Below are positions 8,342 to 16,407 of a stretch of 64,000 bases of DNA, piece after piece. How positions within the stretch are numbered: the stretch's first letter is position 1; every line of letters starts with the position of its first letter. The position numbers and the translations under genes were made by a program. Source of the stretch: Chitinophaga eiseniae (lineage in GTDB: Bacteria; Bacteroidota; Bacteroidia; Chitinophagales; Chitinophagaceae); NCBI RefSeq assembly GCF_012641265.1, contig NZ_JABAHZ010000004.1:248001-312000 (forward strand), given 5' to 3'. Below the pieces are notes generated by a model, which did no database searches, was not told the DNA's origin, and saw nothing but the letters and a program-made list of their open reading frames with translations.

Positions 8342-8569
8342 ATGAAAACGGCAAATCATATTCTCATTTTCAAAACGAACATCACTACTCCGGAAGACCG
8401 GCTGAAAGTAGCTGCCGTCCTCGATCAGCAGCCATTCATCAGCAAATGGACCGTAGACACGGAAGATATAGACCGGGTACTGCGGATAGAATCGGCCATT
8501 GCAGCCACCGCGCCGATCATTCACCTGATCCGTTCGCGCAATTATGAATGTGCGGAGTTGGAAGATTAA
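8342..8569 (+). CDS. Small HMA/ferredoxin-fold-like protein without metal-binding cysteines
   Basis: A 75-residue protein starting MKTANHILIFKTNI. The pattern TPEDRLKVAAVLDQQPFISKWTVDTEDIDRVLRI resembles the beta-alpha-beta core of heavy-metal-associated domains. It lacks the CxxC metal site; the single Cys is near the C-terminus (NYECAELED). I chose the second Met (8342) because the first (8321) is inside the presumed operator. It is 26 bp upstream of the MFS gene and probably co-transcribed. Its role is unknown. It could be a regulatory partner of the transporter. Confidence 0.6.
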   Translation: MKTANHILIFKTNITTPEDRLKVAAVLDQQPFISKWTVDTEDIDRVLRIESAIAATAPIIHLIRSRNYECAELED

Positions 8570-8595
8570 CATCATTGACTATTTAATACTACATC

Positions 8596-9861
8596 ATGAA
8601 ACAAATGCCTGCTTTCACCACCCATCAGAAGCTGGTGATCACCTTGTTGGCCCTTACCCAGTTTACCGTCGTACTTGACTTTATGGTGATGTCTCCCCTG
8701 GGAGATATGCTCATGAAATCGATGAACATTAAGCCGAATCAATTTGGTCTCATCGTATCTGCTTACGCCTTCAGCGCAGGCGTGTCCGGCCTGCTCACCG
8801 CGGGGTTTGCCGATCGTTTTGACCGCAAACGACTGCTCGTATTTTTTTACGGCGGATTTATCCTCGGCACTTTCTGCTGTGGATTGGCCAACAGTTATGT
8901 AACGATGGTGGCCGCCCGTATCGTTACCGGATTATTCGGTGGCGTGATAGGTGCTATTTCATTAGCTATTGTTACCGACTTGTTCGATATTTCCCAACGT
9001 GGCCGTGTAATGGGATTTACCCAAATGGCTTTTGGGGCCAGCCAGGTGCTGGGTATTCCCATTGGCTTGTACCTGGCCAACGCCTGGGGCTGGGAAGCGC
9101 CGTTCCTATTAATAGCCGGACTGGCACTGGTGATCGTGCTGCTCATCTGGTTTATCCTGGAACCCGTTAACGCACACCTGGCAGTACAAAGAGATAAGAA
9201 TGCATTTTTGCACCTCTGGCACACCGTGCAAAAAGGAGATTATCGTATAGGCTTTGCCGCTACCGCATTAATGTCGGTCGGTGGTTTTATGATGATGCCC
9301 TTTGGTAGTGCTTTTGCCATTAACAACCTGCACATCACAGCAGAACAACTTCCACTGCTCTTTATGGTAACGGGTGTCAGTTCCCTCTGCATCATGCCAT
9401 TGCTGGGTAAGCTGAGTGATAAAATTGATAAGTTCCGCCTTTTCGCTACCGCAGCGCTGTTTATGATGGGCGTAGTGATAGTGTACACGCACTTATCGCC
9501 GCACCCACTGTGGATGATCATGGGATTAAATATCCTGATGATGGGCGGTATTGTGGGACGTATGATCCCGTTTACTACGCTTATTACAGGTATTCCGGAC
9601 TTATCGGACAGGGGCGCTTTTATGAGCGTTAACTCCTCCCTGCAGCAAATAGCCGGCGGCATAGCAGCCCTCATAGCTGGTATGATCGTATCGCAGCAAA
9701 GTAAGTACAGCCCATTGGAACACTATGATACCCTGGGTTGGGTGATAGTAACACTCACTGTTCCCTGTATCTTCCTGGTATACCGTGTAAGCGTAATCGT
9801 TAAAAAGAAACTGGCAAAAGGTGCTGTGGTGCATACGGCGTCTCTTCCGGCAGAAGTGTAA
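8596..9861 (+). CDS. MFS transporter, DHA1-type efflux pump
   Basis: The 421-residue inner-membrane protein has about 12 hydrophobic segments. It carries the MFS loop 2-3 motif in GFADRFDRKRLL (near 75) and the antiporter motif in the fifth helix region (GASQVLGIPIGLYLANAWGWEAPF). The type is that of arabinose/drug efflux DHA1 pumps, which use the proton gradient to export small molecules. It forms a unit with the TetR regulator and the small protein upstream, so inducible export of a toxic compound is likely (inference). A dispersed inverted repeat follows the stop codon and may act as terminator. Confidence 0.88.
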   Translation: MKQMPAFTTHQKLVITLLALTQFTVVLDFMVMSPLGDMLMKSMNIKPNQFGLIVSAYAFSAGVSGLLTAGFADRFDRKRLLVFFYGGFILGTFCCGLANSYVTMVAARIVTGLFGGVIGAISLAIVTDLFDISQRGRVMGFTQMAFGASQVLGIPIGLYLANAWGWEAPFLLIAGLALVIVLLIWFILEPVNAHLAVQRDKNAFLHLWHTVQKGDYRIGFAATALMSVGGFMMMPFGSAFAINNLHITAEQLPLLFMVTGVSSLCIMPLLGKLSDKIDKFRLFATAALFMMGVVIVYTHLSPHPLWMIMGLNILMMGGIVGRMIPFTTLITGIPDLSDRGAFMSVNSSLQQIAGGIAALIAGMIVSQQSKYSPLEHYDTLGWVIVTLTVPCIFLVYRVSVIVKKKLAKGAVVHTASLPAEV

Positions 9862-9890
9862 TGGGCGATGAATTGGCCCTTAAAAATGTA

Positions 9891-10069
9891 TTTTCTCGCC
9901 AAGGCGCAAAGCAGCAAAGGATTTAAAAGAAGAAGAGAGCGAATTTTAAGCCCGCAAAGCGGGGAGATTATAGCATCTTCCGTTGTGTGTTATAGAATCT
10001 CCCTGCTTTGCGGGCTTAAAACTCGCCTCAATCTCCGCTTCTTTGCTGCTTAGCGCCTTGGCGAGAAAA
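9891..10069. repeat. Dispersed long inverted repeat, copy 1
   Basis: A long palindromic element fills the gap between two convergent genes. The outer arms (from TTTTCTCGCCAAGGCGC at 9891 to its complement ending 10069) pair over about 28 bp. After an unpaired middle part, inner arms around TTTTAAGCCCGCAAAGC pair over about 28 bp around a roughly 20-base loop. The same element occurs at 41089-41256 with the same order of parts. The left halves are almost identical, including the unpaired stretch GGATTTAAAAGAAGA. No clear target-site duplication or encoded protein was seen. Confidence 0.85.
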
Positions 10070-10077
10070 ATATCCTT

Positions 10078-11073
10078 TTAGTATCTTTCCTGGTCCTTTA
10101 GTTTTTGCGATAACTCCTGCACCTGTTTGTTTAGTTGAATGATGTACAGCATTTGTTCCTCTACTTTCTGCAACAGGAGCTTATTCATTTCGCCAAGATC
10201 AATTCCCTCTTCTTTTACCTGTTGGGTAGTGGGGATGCCAGGAAGGTGTTTGTTTTGTTCAATAAAATCAGCTACTTCATTGATAGCGGGTAGTTGATAA
10301 TCTTTGTTAAATACAAAGTCCGCCCAGCTTTCCTGGGTTACTTTTACCCGGCGGGTGCCGATAGTACCTTCCACAGCAAGTTTATATCCTTTTGAATTAG
10401 GGGTGCCAATGGCTACGTTGCCATCGCCGGTTACTTTGAGTTGTACGCCCAGGTTATTTTGAAGCGTCATTAAATCCCACGCAGTACTTGCTGCGTTATG
10501 TACCTGCAAGCCCCGCTTGGTAGTGCCTTCCGTTTCTGCGGCATTGCCGGGGCCAAAGAAAACTACCGGTGCAGTGGATTTCATGATGCCGCTGGCACTG
10601 ATCGTCAACAACCGCCCATTCGGATTGGCGCTTACATTAGTATTTACAAAGTTAAATCCCCGGATACCTGTATTGAGATTAAAGTTGACGCCGTCATCAT
10701 TTACACCTATTCCCAGGTTATAGCCGGATGTACAGCTGCCGGTTCCGAAAAGAAACTGTTGATTATCACTTATAATATGCAGGCGGGCAGCAGGGGCTGG
10801 CGGTGCACCACCAGCATCTAACCCTATTCCAACATTTCCATTTGGTGCGATATTCATATCGGTTTTATTTACTGTTCCTCCTAACAGTAAACCGTAGTTA
10901 GTGAGGCCATATACTTGCACAATGGACCTTGTAAAACCAATACTATAAGCCTGGCCACCAAAGCTGCCGTCTACTCCCAGCTTAAAGAATTTTTTTACAT
11001 TCAGCGTATCCATCTGGGCATACAACTGGGCAACCAGGAATAGGGCAAACAGTGTTGCGAAAACTTTCTTCAT
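10078..11073 (-). CDS. Secreted protein with tail-fibre/adhesin-like C-terminus and coiled coil
   Basis: The 331-residue protein starts with a clear signal peptide (MKKVFATLFALFLVAQLYAQ). The middle part is rich in Gly and Asn with repeated short strands (NGNVGIGLDAGG, GDGNVAIGTPNSKGYKLAVEGTIG), typical of trimeric adhesin or phage-tail-like beta structure. The C-terminal 90 residues (VKVTQESWADFVF, NEVADFIEQNKHLPGIPT, LGEMNKLLLQKVEEQMLYI) form a conserved Bacteroidota ending followed by a coiled coil. This resembles the end of proteins with S74-like intramolecular chaperone regions, but a complete peptidase S74 domain is not visible. It is probably a surface structural protein; its function is not known. 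Confidence 0.65.
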   Translation of the reverse strand: MKKVFATLFALFLVAQLYAQMDTLNVKKFFKLGVDGSFGGQAYSIGFTRSIVQVYGLTNYGLLLGGTVNKTDMNIAPNGNVGIGLDAGGAPPAPAARLHIISDNQQFLFGTGSCTSGYNLGIGVNDDGVNFNLNTGIRGFNFVNTNVSANPNGRLLTISASGIMKSTAPVVFFGPGNAAETEGTTKRGLQVHNAASTAWDLMTLQNNLGVQLKVTGDGNVAIGTPNSKGYKLAVEGTIGTRRVKVTQESWADFVFNKDYQLPAINEVADFIEQNKHLPGIPTTQQVKEEGIDLGEMNKLLLQKVEEQMLYIIQLNKQVQELSQKLKDQERY

Positions 11074-11233
11074 AGATATTCATGTTTAGTGATAAATAAT
11101 TCAATCCGGGAAACAAAAGAGGCTAAGGGGCACCATCTGCTGATGGGTATAGGTTTATACTACAGGGTTACCACAACTGGAACAGCCTTCGATCACAGAA
11201 TAACGGCGTGAAAATAGCGAAAATCCTTACAAC

Positions 11234-11263
11234 AAAAAAGGATGACACATTCATGTGCCATCC
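11234..11263 (-). terminator. Intrinsic terminator of the DoxX gene
   Basis: On the minus strand an 11-bp stem (GGATGGCACAT pairing with ATGTGTCATCC, one mismatch) is followed by six T residues. It lies 27 bp after the DoxX stop codon. Confidence 0.75.
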
Positions 11264-11289
11264 CGTGGAAAACGTGTTATTGAAGCCTG

Positions 11290-11685
11290 TTAGCGGACGT
11301 ATGTTAACGCCGCATTTTCCTTCGCAGCAGCTAAGCGGTGATAAAAAACATACGAGCCAAACAGGAGTATATAAGCCACAGATATGGCCGCCCATTGCGG
11401 CATCGGATCACCTACCGCCATACCGGAATACATGGCGCCGGTAAAATCGAAGAACAGCCCTGCATAAGCCCACTCTTTCAGGCGGGGGAAACGCGGAACC
11501 AGTATGGCTACAACGCCCAGTATCTTGGCCAGTCCCAGGAAAGGGGAGAGATAAGCAGGATAGCCCAGGTGTTTGAATACGGTGAGCGCCTCGGGAGTAC
11601 TGAGTAGATCAGGAATAGCACCCAGCAAGGTGAGCGCAGATAATATACCTGTGAAAATCCAGTAAGTAATTTTTGTCTTTTTCAT
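11290..11685 (-). CDS. DoxX-family membrane protein
   Basis: The 131-residue protein has four membrane helices with the DoxX-like pattern. These include ITYWIFTGILSALTLLGAIPDLL, LAKILGVVAILVPRFPRLKEWAYAG with the conserved K-ILG and PR-P elements, FFDFTGAMYSGMAVGD and a last helix ending FGSYVFYHRL. Members are small inner-membrane proteins, some linked to quinone or redox stress; the biochemical role is mostly unknown. It is divergent from a PfpI-AraC regulator with 125 bp between them, so it is the likely target of that regulator. Confidence 0.82.
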   Translation of the reverse strand: MKKTKITYWIFTGILSALTLLGAIPDLLSTPEALTVFKHLGYPAYLSPFLGLAKILGVVAILVPRFPRLKEWAYAGLFFDFTGAMYSGMAVGDPMPQWAAISVAYILLFGSYVFYHRLAAAKENAALTYVR

Positions 11686-11721
11686 ATTTGTCAGCTATTT
11701 GATGAGGTGTGATGAACGATA

Positions 11722-11729
11722 CAAAAGTA
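11722..11729 (-). promoter_or_regulatory. -7 box (TACTTTTG, minus strand) for DoxX
   Basis: The plus-strand CAAAAGTA reads TACTTTTG on the minus strand, a full -7 match, 36 bp upstream of the DoxX start codon. Confidence 0.6.
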
Positions 11730-11775
11730 CTTTCCTGCTTTGAAGAACGCCGGGGCGTACACGACTTAAAAAGGG

Positions 11776-11806
11776 TTGATTCCGACAATCTTTTGTCTTA
11801 GATTTG
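11776..11806 (+). promoter_or_regulatory. -33/-7 promoter for the PfpI-AraC regulator
   Basis: TTG at 11776-11778 and TAGATTTG at 11799-11806 are separated by 20 bp, which fits the Bacteroidota consensus well. The ATG at 11811 is only 4 bases after the -7 box, so the mRNA may be leaderless. Confidence 0.6.
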
Positions 11807-11810
11807 GAAT

Positions 11811-12791
11811 ATGAAACAGATATCCATTCTCGTTCCCAGGGGGGCGGTAGCCCTCAGTTGTATTGAAGGCTCTTTTGTAGCTTTTACCAAGGCAAACGAT
11901 TTTTTGGAGAGCTTAGGCCGTCCACCGCTGTTTAAGGTACAGCTGGTGGGGCTAACGAATGAGGCGCAGGTATACGATCGTTTATTTAAAGTAACGCCGG
12001 ATACTACCATTTCGCAGGCGCCGGCTTCTGACCTGATCATCATTCCGGCGGTGAATGGGGAGCGGGCGGATGTTATAGAACAGAACAAGGAGTTTTATCC
12101 GTGGATAGTGGCCCAGCACCAGAAAGGTACCGAGGTAGCCAGCCTTTGTGTGGGCGCTTTTTTACTGGCCTCTACGGGCTTACTGAAAGGCCGGCGTTGC
12201 TCTACGCATTGGCTGGCAGCAGATGAGTTCAGGGGCATGTTTCCCGATATAGAACTGGTGTCGGAGAAGATCATTACCGATGAAAACGGCATCTATTCCA
12301 GCGGGGGGGCCAATTCATTCTGGAACCTGTTGCTGTATATCCTGGAAAAATATACCGACCGTGATATGGCCATTTTAGCGGCTAAATATTTTGAGATAGA
12401 AATAGACCGGAACAACCAGTCTTTCTTCACCATATTCAAAGGGCAGCGGGAACACCAGGATGAATCAGTGAAGGCGGCGCAGGAGTTTATTGAGCAAAAC
12501 TTCCAGGAGAAGATCACGGTGGAACAGCTGTCGTCCATGTTTGCAGTGGGACGCCGGAGTTTGGAAAGACGTTTCAAAAAAGCAACTAACAATACGGTGT
12601 CAGAATATATTCAACGGGTAAAAGTAGAAGTAGCAAAGAAAGGATTTGAAAGCAGCCGGAAAAATATTAATGAGGTGATGTGGGAGGTTGGTTATTCTGA
12701 TACAAAGGCTTTCAGGACTATTTTTAAGAAAACCACCGGATTGTCGCCATTAGAATATAGAAATAAATACAACAAGGCGGTTGCCAGGTAA
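11811..12791 (+). CDS. GlxA-type transcriptional regulator (DJ-1/PfpI domain fused to AraC DNA-binding domain)
   Basis: The 326-residue protein has two parts. The N-terminal domain (about 5-190) is DJ-1/PfpI-like. The nucleophile-elbow region EVASLCVGAFLLASTGLLKGR keeps a Cys, followed by CSTHWLA, the usual position of the partner His. The C-terminal AraC domain (about 220-320) has ITVEQLSSMFAVGRRSLERRFKKAT and NEVMWEVGYSDTKAFRTIFKKTTG. Such proteins are regulators of the GlxA/FtrA group. The domain order and length are normal. Its gene is divergent from doxX. Confidence 0.88.
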   Translation: MKQISILVPRGAVALSCIEGSFVAFTKANDFLESLGRPPLFKVQLVGLTNEAQVYDRLFKVTPDTTISQAPASDLIIIPAVNGERADVIEQNKEFYPWIVAQHQKGTEVASLCVGAFLLASTGLLKGRRCSTHWLAADEFRGMFPDIELVSEKIITDENGIYSSGGANSFWNLLLYILEKYTDRDMAILAAKYFEIEIDRNNQSFFTIFKGQREHQDESVKAAQEFIEQNFQEKITVEQLSSMFAVGRRSLERRFKKATNNTVSEYIQRVKVEVAKKGFESSRKNINEVMWEVGYSDTKAFRTIFKKTTGLSPLEYRNKYNKAVAR

Positions 12792-12796
12792 GCGAT

Positions 12797-13234
12797 TTAA
12801 TGGTCATGATTGGAAGGAACAGAAAATAATTTCTGCCACCGGCCTTCCAATACGCCTCTCAACATGCTGCATAGTTCCTGGAAAGTATTAGGTTTGGTCA
12901 GAAATAGTTTGGCGCCCAAACGGAGGGCATCTTCCATATCCTCTTTCATGTCGGAAGTACTGAGAATGATGATGTTGGTTAGCTTATGCTGCAGGATCTT
13001 TTTCAGCTCAATTAAACATTCCCGACCATTCATCAGGGGCATGTTAAAGTCGAGGAAGATGTAGTCGTATTCAGGCTGCGGACTTTTCTCTTCCTGGAAT
13101 AAGGCGAGGGCTTGTATACCACTGTCACACACCTGTGTTTCTATTACTGGTGAGATATTATTGATGGCTTCCTGGAAGAAGTTCCGGTCATCCGCATCGT
13201 CATCGATAATCATTATTTTTTGTGGTTTCATCAT
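12797..13234 (-). CDS. Stand-alone receiver-domain response regulator
   Basis: A 145-residue single REC domain. The acidic pocket is in MIIDDDADD (residues 8-16), the phosphoacceptor is Asp62 in FLDFNMPLMNG, the Ser/Thr is in IILSTSD and the conserved Lys is in FLTKPNTF. There is no output domain, and the type matches Rcp1-like receivers of phytochrome or hybrid kinase pathways. No kinase is adjacent. The gene converges with the PfpI-AraC gene with 5 bp between the stops. The C-terminal tail HDH is not conserved. The start could be Met1 or Met2. Confidence 0.85.
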   Translation of the reverse strand: MMKPQKIMIIDDDADDRNFFQEAINNISPVIETQVCDSGIQALALFQEEKSPQPEYDYIFLDFNMPLMNGRECLIELKKILQHKLTNIIILSTSDMKEDMEDALRLGAKLFLTKPNTFQELCSMLRGVLEGRWQKLFSVPSNHDH

Positions 13235-13456
13235 AATGGCTAAAATTTAAGATACTGGATTTCCATTCTATTTTGCTGGCGGGAAATATGAAAGTAAACA
13301 AAAATGTGAGAGTAGTCGAATTAATTATTTCGTAATACATACGGCAGACCTGGGATGGGCGGATGCGCATACGCCAGGATGTTGCCGGGGTGCGCCGATA
13401 ACGCATGAAAACGCCATATAATCACCTGGCAGAACCATTCACTTGTGAGCCGGTAA

Positions 13457-13888
13457 ATGAATGATATGAAGATATTTCAACAAGCTATACAACTACATCC
13501 GAGAAAGCGGGGCTTTCACCTCATCACGTCTGAGTTAGTGCAGGCATTTCCCCGCCTGTCGGAAATTAAAGCCGGTATGCTGCAGGTATTTATCCAGCAT
13601 ACTTCTGCATCGTTGACGCTGAACGAAAATGCAGACCCTACCGTGCGGATGGATTTTGAAACCTGGTTTAACAAAGCGGTGCCGGAGAATGATCCTGATT
13701 ACCGTCATAATGACGAAGGACCGGATGATATGCCCGCTCATCTGAAAGCGGCCCTGTTGGGTAGTGCTGTCATGATTCCTATCCATAACGGGAGGTTGGC
13801 ATTAGGTACCTGGCAGGGCGTTTACTTATGCGAGCACCGTAGCTATGGAGGCGCCCGCAATTTATTGCTCACGGCCTGGGGAGAATAG
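13457..13888 (+). CDS. yjbQ: YjbQ/UPF0047 family protein
   Basis: The 143-residue protein carries the hallmark sequence of the family: LQVFIQHTSASLTLNENADP, then NDPDYRHNDEGPDDMPAHL, LGSAVMIPIHNGRLALGTWQ and YLCEHR. The three conserved His (HTSAS, HLKAALLG and CEHR) are present. Some members show weak thiamine-phosphate synthase activity, but the physiological role is uncertain. ATG 13466 is an alternative start. Its stop is 3 bp from the convergent oxygenase gene. Confidence 0.85.
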   Translation: MNDMKIFQQAIQLHPRKRGFHLITSELVQAFPRLSEIKAGMLQVFIQHTSASLTLNENADPTVRMDFETWFNKAVPENDPDYRHNDEGPDDMPAHLKAALLGSAVMIPIHNGRLALGTWQGVYLCEHRSYGGARNLLLTAWGE

Positions 13889-13891
13889 CGC

Positions 13892-14605
13892 TCAGCTCAG
13901 CGCATCATGGAAGATGATACCCAGGGTGTGCCTTTGTCCGCTTAATACCGGGCTTACGCCATGCTTCATATTTACCCGGTAGTATCCTTTGCTGCCTTTA
14001 GCAGGACGGAAATTAGTGGTGAAAATGAGCAGGTCGCCTTGCCCGGGACGTAGCACATTGGCTTTTGACTGTGCCCTGGGAATTTGTTCGGTCAATACGA
14101 ATTCACCTCCCGTATAATCTTCTCCCGGTTCATTCAAAAAAATAACCAGCTGCATCGGGAAATAAATATCGCCGTATAAATCCTGGTGCAGGGTATTGAA
14201 TCCGCCGACGCCGTATTTTAATATAAGCACCGTGGGCTGTGTTTGACCATGGGCGTGGCAATATGCTTTCAGATCTGCATGTGTAGCCGGAAACCGGGAG
14301 GGTAACTGCAACAATTCCATCCACTTGTTGGCTACTGGCGCAATAAAAGGATATACTGTTTCCCGGATGCTGTTGATGAGGCCGGGCAGGGGATATTGGA
14401 AATATTTATATTCTCCTTTGCCAAAACGATAACGTTCCATGACAATCGTTTTGCGATAGGTATGATCAGCCTGATAAGCATTGATAAGCGTTTCACATTC
14501 TTTGGGCGTAAGCACCCGGTTCACTATTGCATATCCCTGTTCCAGCAATTGCGCCGTCGTATCCGGCCAGGCATGTGCCTGCAATCTTTCCGTAATCGTT
14601 TTCAT
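13892..14605 (-). CDS. 2-oxoglutarate/Fe(II)-dependent oxygenase
   Basis: The 237-residue protein has the double-stranded beta-helix facial triad. His and Asp are in the LHQDLYGD segment, the second His is in MKHGVSPV, and an Arg two residues before LGIIFHDA is placed to bind 2-oxoglutarate. VIFLNEPGEDYTGGEFVL is typical for this superfamily. Members hydroxylate proteins, nucleic acids or small molecules in the cytoplasm; the substrate here cannot be told from sequence. Length and motifs are complete. Confidence 0.8.
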   Translation of the reverse strand: MKTITERLQAHAWPDTTAQLLEQGYAIVNRVLTPKECETLINAYQADHTYRKTIVMERYRFGKGEYKYFQYPLPGLINSIRETVYPFIAPVANKWMELLQLPSRFPATHADLKAYCHAHGQTQPTVLILKYGVGGFNTLHQDLYGDIYFPMQLVIFLNEPGEDYTGGEFVLTEQIPRAQSKANVLRPGQGDLLIFTTNFRPAKGSKGYYRVNMKHGVSPVLSGQRHTLGIIFHDALS

Positions 14606-14732
14606 CTGTTTATCATTTAATGTGAAGTAAAATTAGTCGTAACAGGACGGCGGGAAAACCCGGTTCTTGCGGTCTTGTAAAGTTGGGAGATGGTATTATT
14701 ACAAGTATGCGTGGTGTTTTTTAGACAACCTG

Positions 14733-14763
14733 TTTGACGGGGGAACATTAAGTTGTAACGTTG
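14733..14763 (+). promoter_or_regulatory. Probable -33/-7 promoter for the phosphoesterase gene
   Basis: TTTG at 14733-14736 and TAACGTTG at 14756-14763 are separated by 19 bp. The -7 box has one mismatch to TAnnTTTG. The ATG at 14786 follows after 22 bp. Confidence 0.45.
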
Positions 14764-14785
14764 CGGAAGTTTAAAAAACAATGAG

Positions 14786-15505
14786 ATGTTGAAGGTAGCT
14801 ATCCTGAGTGATATTCATGGAAATCTGCCTGCATTGCAGGCAGTATTGGAAGATATAGACCAGTTTGGGGCCGACCAGGTTTATTGCCTGGGAGATCTGA
14901 CAGATGCAGCACCCTGGCATAACGAAGTAATTGAGCTGGTAAGACGGCGGCGTATCCCGGTTATCATGGGGAATCACGATGAACGTATTGCCTTTGATCA
15001 CCCGGTGCTGCCGCTGAGTAAACATGGCAAAGAAGAACGGGAGGCCCGTATTAAAGCCATTGCTCATACCAAGACAACGATTACCGCCAACAACCGCGCT
15101 TTCCTGGGGAGTTTGCCAGGGCACCTGCGACTTGTTTTTGAATCCTTTACGTTGTTGCTCGTACATGGAAGCCCCCGCAGCAATGATGAGTACCTGTATG
15201 AACAACATGATGAAAATGATATCCTGGATATGATGGCAGCACACCAGGCCGATGTGTTGATTACGGGGCATACACACCTGTCGTATGTGCGGCCTTTGTC
15301 TGCCCCCGGAAAGATGATCATCAATGCAGGATCGGTGGGGAGGTCGAAGGAAACGGATCGTTTAGCGGCTTATCTCCAACTAACGATTACACCGGAAGCG
15401 ATTACGCCGGTGATCCGCAAGATCGCTTACCCGGTGGGTGATACGGTGATGGCTATCCGACAAAGCCCGATACCGGATTTTTATGCTGAATTTTTAGCGG
15501 GATGA
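14786..15505 (+). CDS. Calcineurin-like metallophosphoesterase (YfcE/MJ0936 type)
   Basis: The 239-residue cytoplasmic protein has the full set of metallophosphoesterase motifs: LSDIHGNLPAL (residues 7-17), CLGDLTD, MGNHDER, LLVHGSP and ITGHTHLSY. These bind two metal ions for phosphodiester or phosphomonoester cleavage. The substrate is unknown. The gene is followed after 32 bp by a methyltransferase gene with its own promoter. Confidence 0.88.
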   Translation: MLKVAILSDIHGNLPALQAVLEDIDQFGADQVYCLGDLTDAAPWHNEVIELVRRRRIPVIMGNHDERIAFDHPVLPLSKHGKEEREARIKAIAHTKTTITANNRAFLGSLPGHLRLVFESFTLLLVHGSPRSNDEYLYEQHDENDILDMMAAHQADVLITGHTHLSYVRPLSAPGKMIINAGSVGRSKETDRLAAYLQLTITPEAITPVIRKIAYPVGDTVMAIRQSPIPDFYAEFLAG

Positions 15506-15511
15506 TATTAG

Positions 15512-15519
15512 TATCTTTG
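15512..15519 (+). promoter_or_regulatory. -7 box (TATCTTTG) for the methyltransferase gene
   Basis: A full TAnnTTTG match, 18 bp upstream of the ATG at 15538. Confidence 0.6.
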
Positions 15520-15537
15520 ATATCCTAAATCATACGT

Positions 15538-16401
15538 ATGGAAGCCACGCCACGGGATTACAGCAGTATTAGCCCCACAGCCAGAGCGCTGTTGTTACTG
15601 AAAGGGATGACCGCTATCCCATTTATGAAAGAAGCGGCACAGCTGATCCTGTCGCCCGACCCTTACACACCCGATTTCAACAGCAGGGACCTGGCTATGT
15701 GGGCCGGGGTATTACATTTCGAGGATCGTTACTGGAGTATTGACCAGTTGCTGGCGGGATTGCCCCTGCGGAATATCCTGGAGCTATCGTCTGGTTTTTC
15801 TTTCCGTGGATTAGCGATGATGCAGCAGCCGGGTTATTATTATGTGGATACCGACCTGCCTGATATCATCCGGCTCAAGAAGCAGCTGGTGGCCGCTTTA
15901 GATTCGGTGTCTACCGGAGGTACAATGGAGCTGTTGCCGTTAAATGCTTTGGATGAAGCGGCGTTTTCACAGGTGGTAGCGCATTTCCCGGCGGGAGAGC
16001 TGGCGATTGTTAACGAAGGGTTGCTGATGTACCTCAATACCATGGAGAAGGAGCAGCTGTGCGGTATTATCCGCCGGGTGCTGGAGCAACGTGGTGGATA
16101 CTGGATCACCGGAGATATTTATATCAAGACAGATGAGCGGAAGATGGATATGCAGCGTAGCAAGGAGTGGCAGGAGTTTTACCGGCAGCATCAGATCCAC
16201 GAAAACAAGTTTGATAGTTTTGACCAGGCGGAATCTTTTTTCAACAGTATGGGATTTGTGGTAGATAAGATGGCGGTGCGGGAACATGCGCGTTTAACGG
16301 CACTTCCCCGGCTGCTGGATGTAGCTACAGAAGAACAGTTGCAGCAAATGCGCAGTGTAGGGCGTGCCAGGGCCACCTGGCGGCTGAAGTTAGCGATGTA
16401 G
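15538..16401 (+). CDS. Class I SAM-dependent methyltransferase of the leucine carboxyl methyltransferase (LCM) type
   Basis: The 287-residue protein resembles the LCM/PPM1 superfamily. It starts ISPTARALLLLKGMTAIPFMKEAAQ. The SAM-binding strand is NILELSSGFSFRGL (usually ELGAGFDTR, here Ser instead of Gly/Ala). The second strand acid is in YYYVDTDLPDII, and NEGLLMYL corresponds to the family EGLLMYL motif. These are all expected positions. The substrate is unknown; bacterial members often modify small molecules or polyketides. It converges with the hybrid kinase gene (6-bp gap). Confidence 0.78.
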   Translation: MEATPRDYSSISPTARALLLLKGMTAIPFMKEAAQLILSPDPYTPDFNSRDLAMWAGVLHFEDRYWSIDQLLAGLPLRNILELSSGFSFRGLAMMQQPGYYYVDTDLPDIIRLKKQLVAALDSVSTGGTMELLPLNALDEAAFSQVVAHFPAGELAIVNEGLLMYLNTMEKEQLCGIIRRVLEQRGGYWITGDIYIKTDERKMDMQRSKEWQEFYRQHQIHENKFDSFDQAESFFNSMGFVVDKMAVREHARLTALPRLLDVATEEQLQQMRSVGRARATWRLKLAM

Positions 16402-16407
16402 GCGGTG

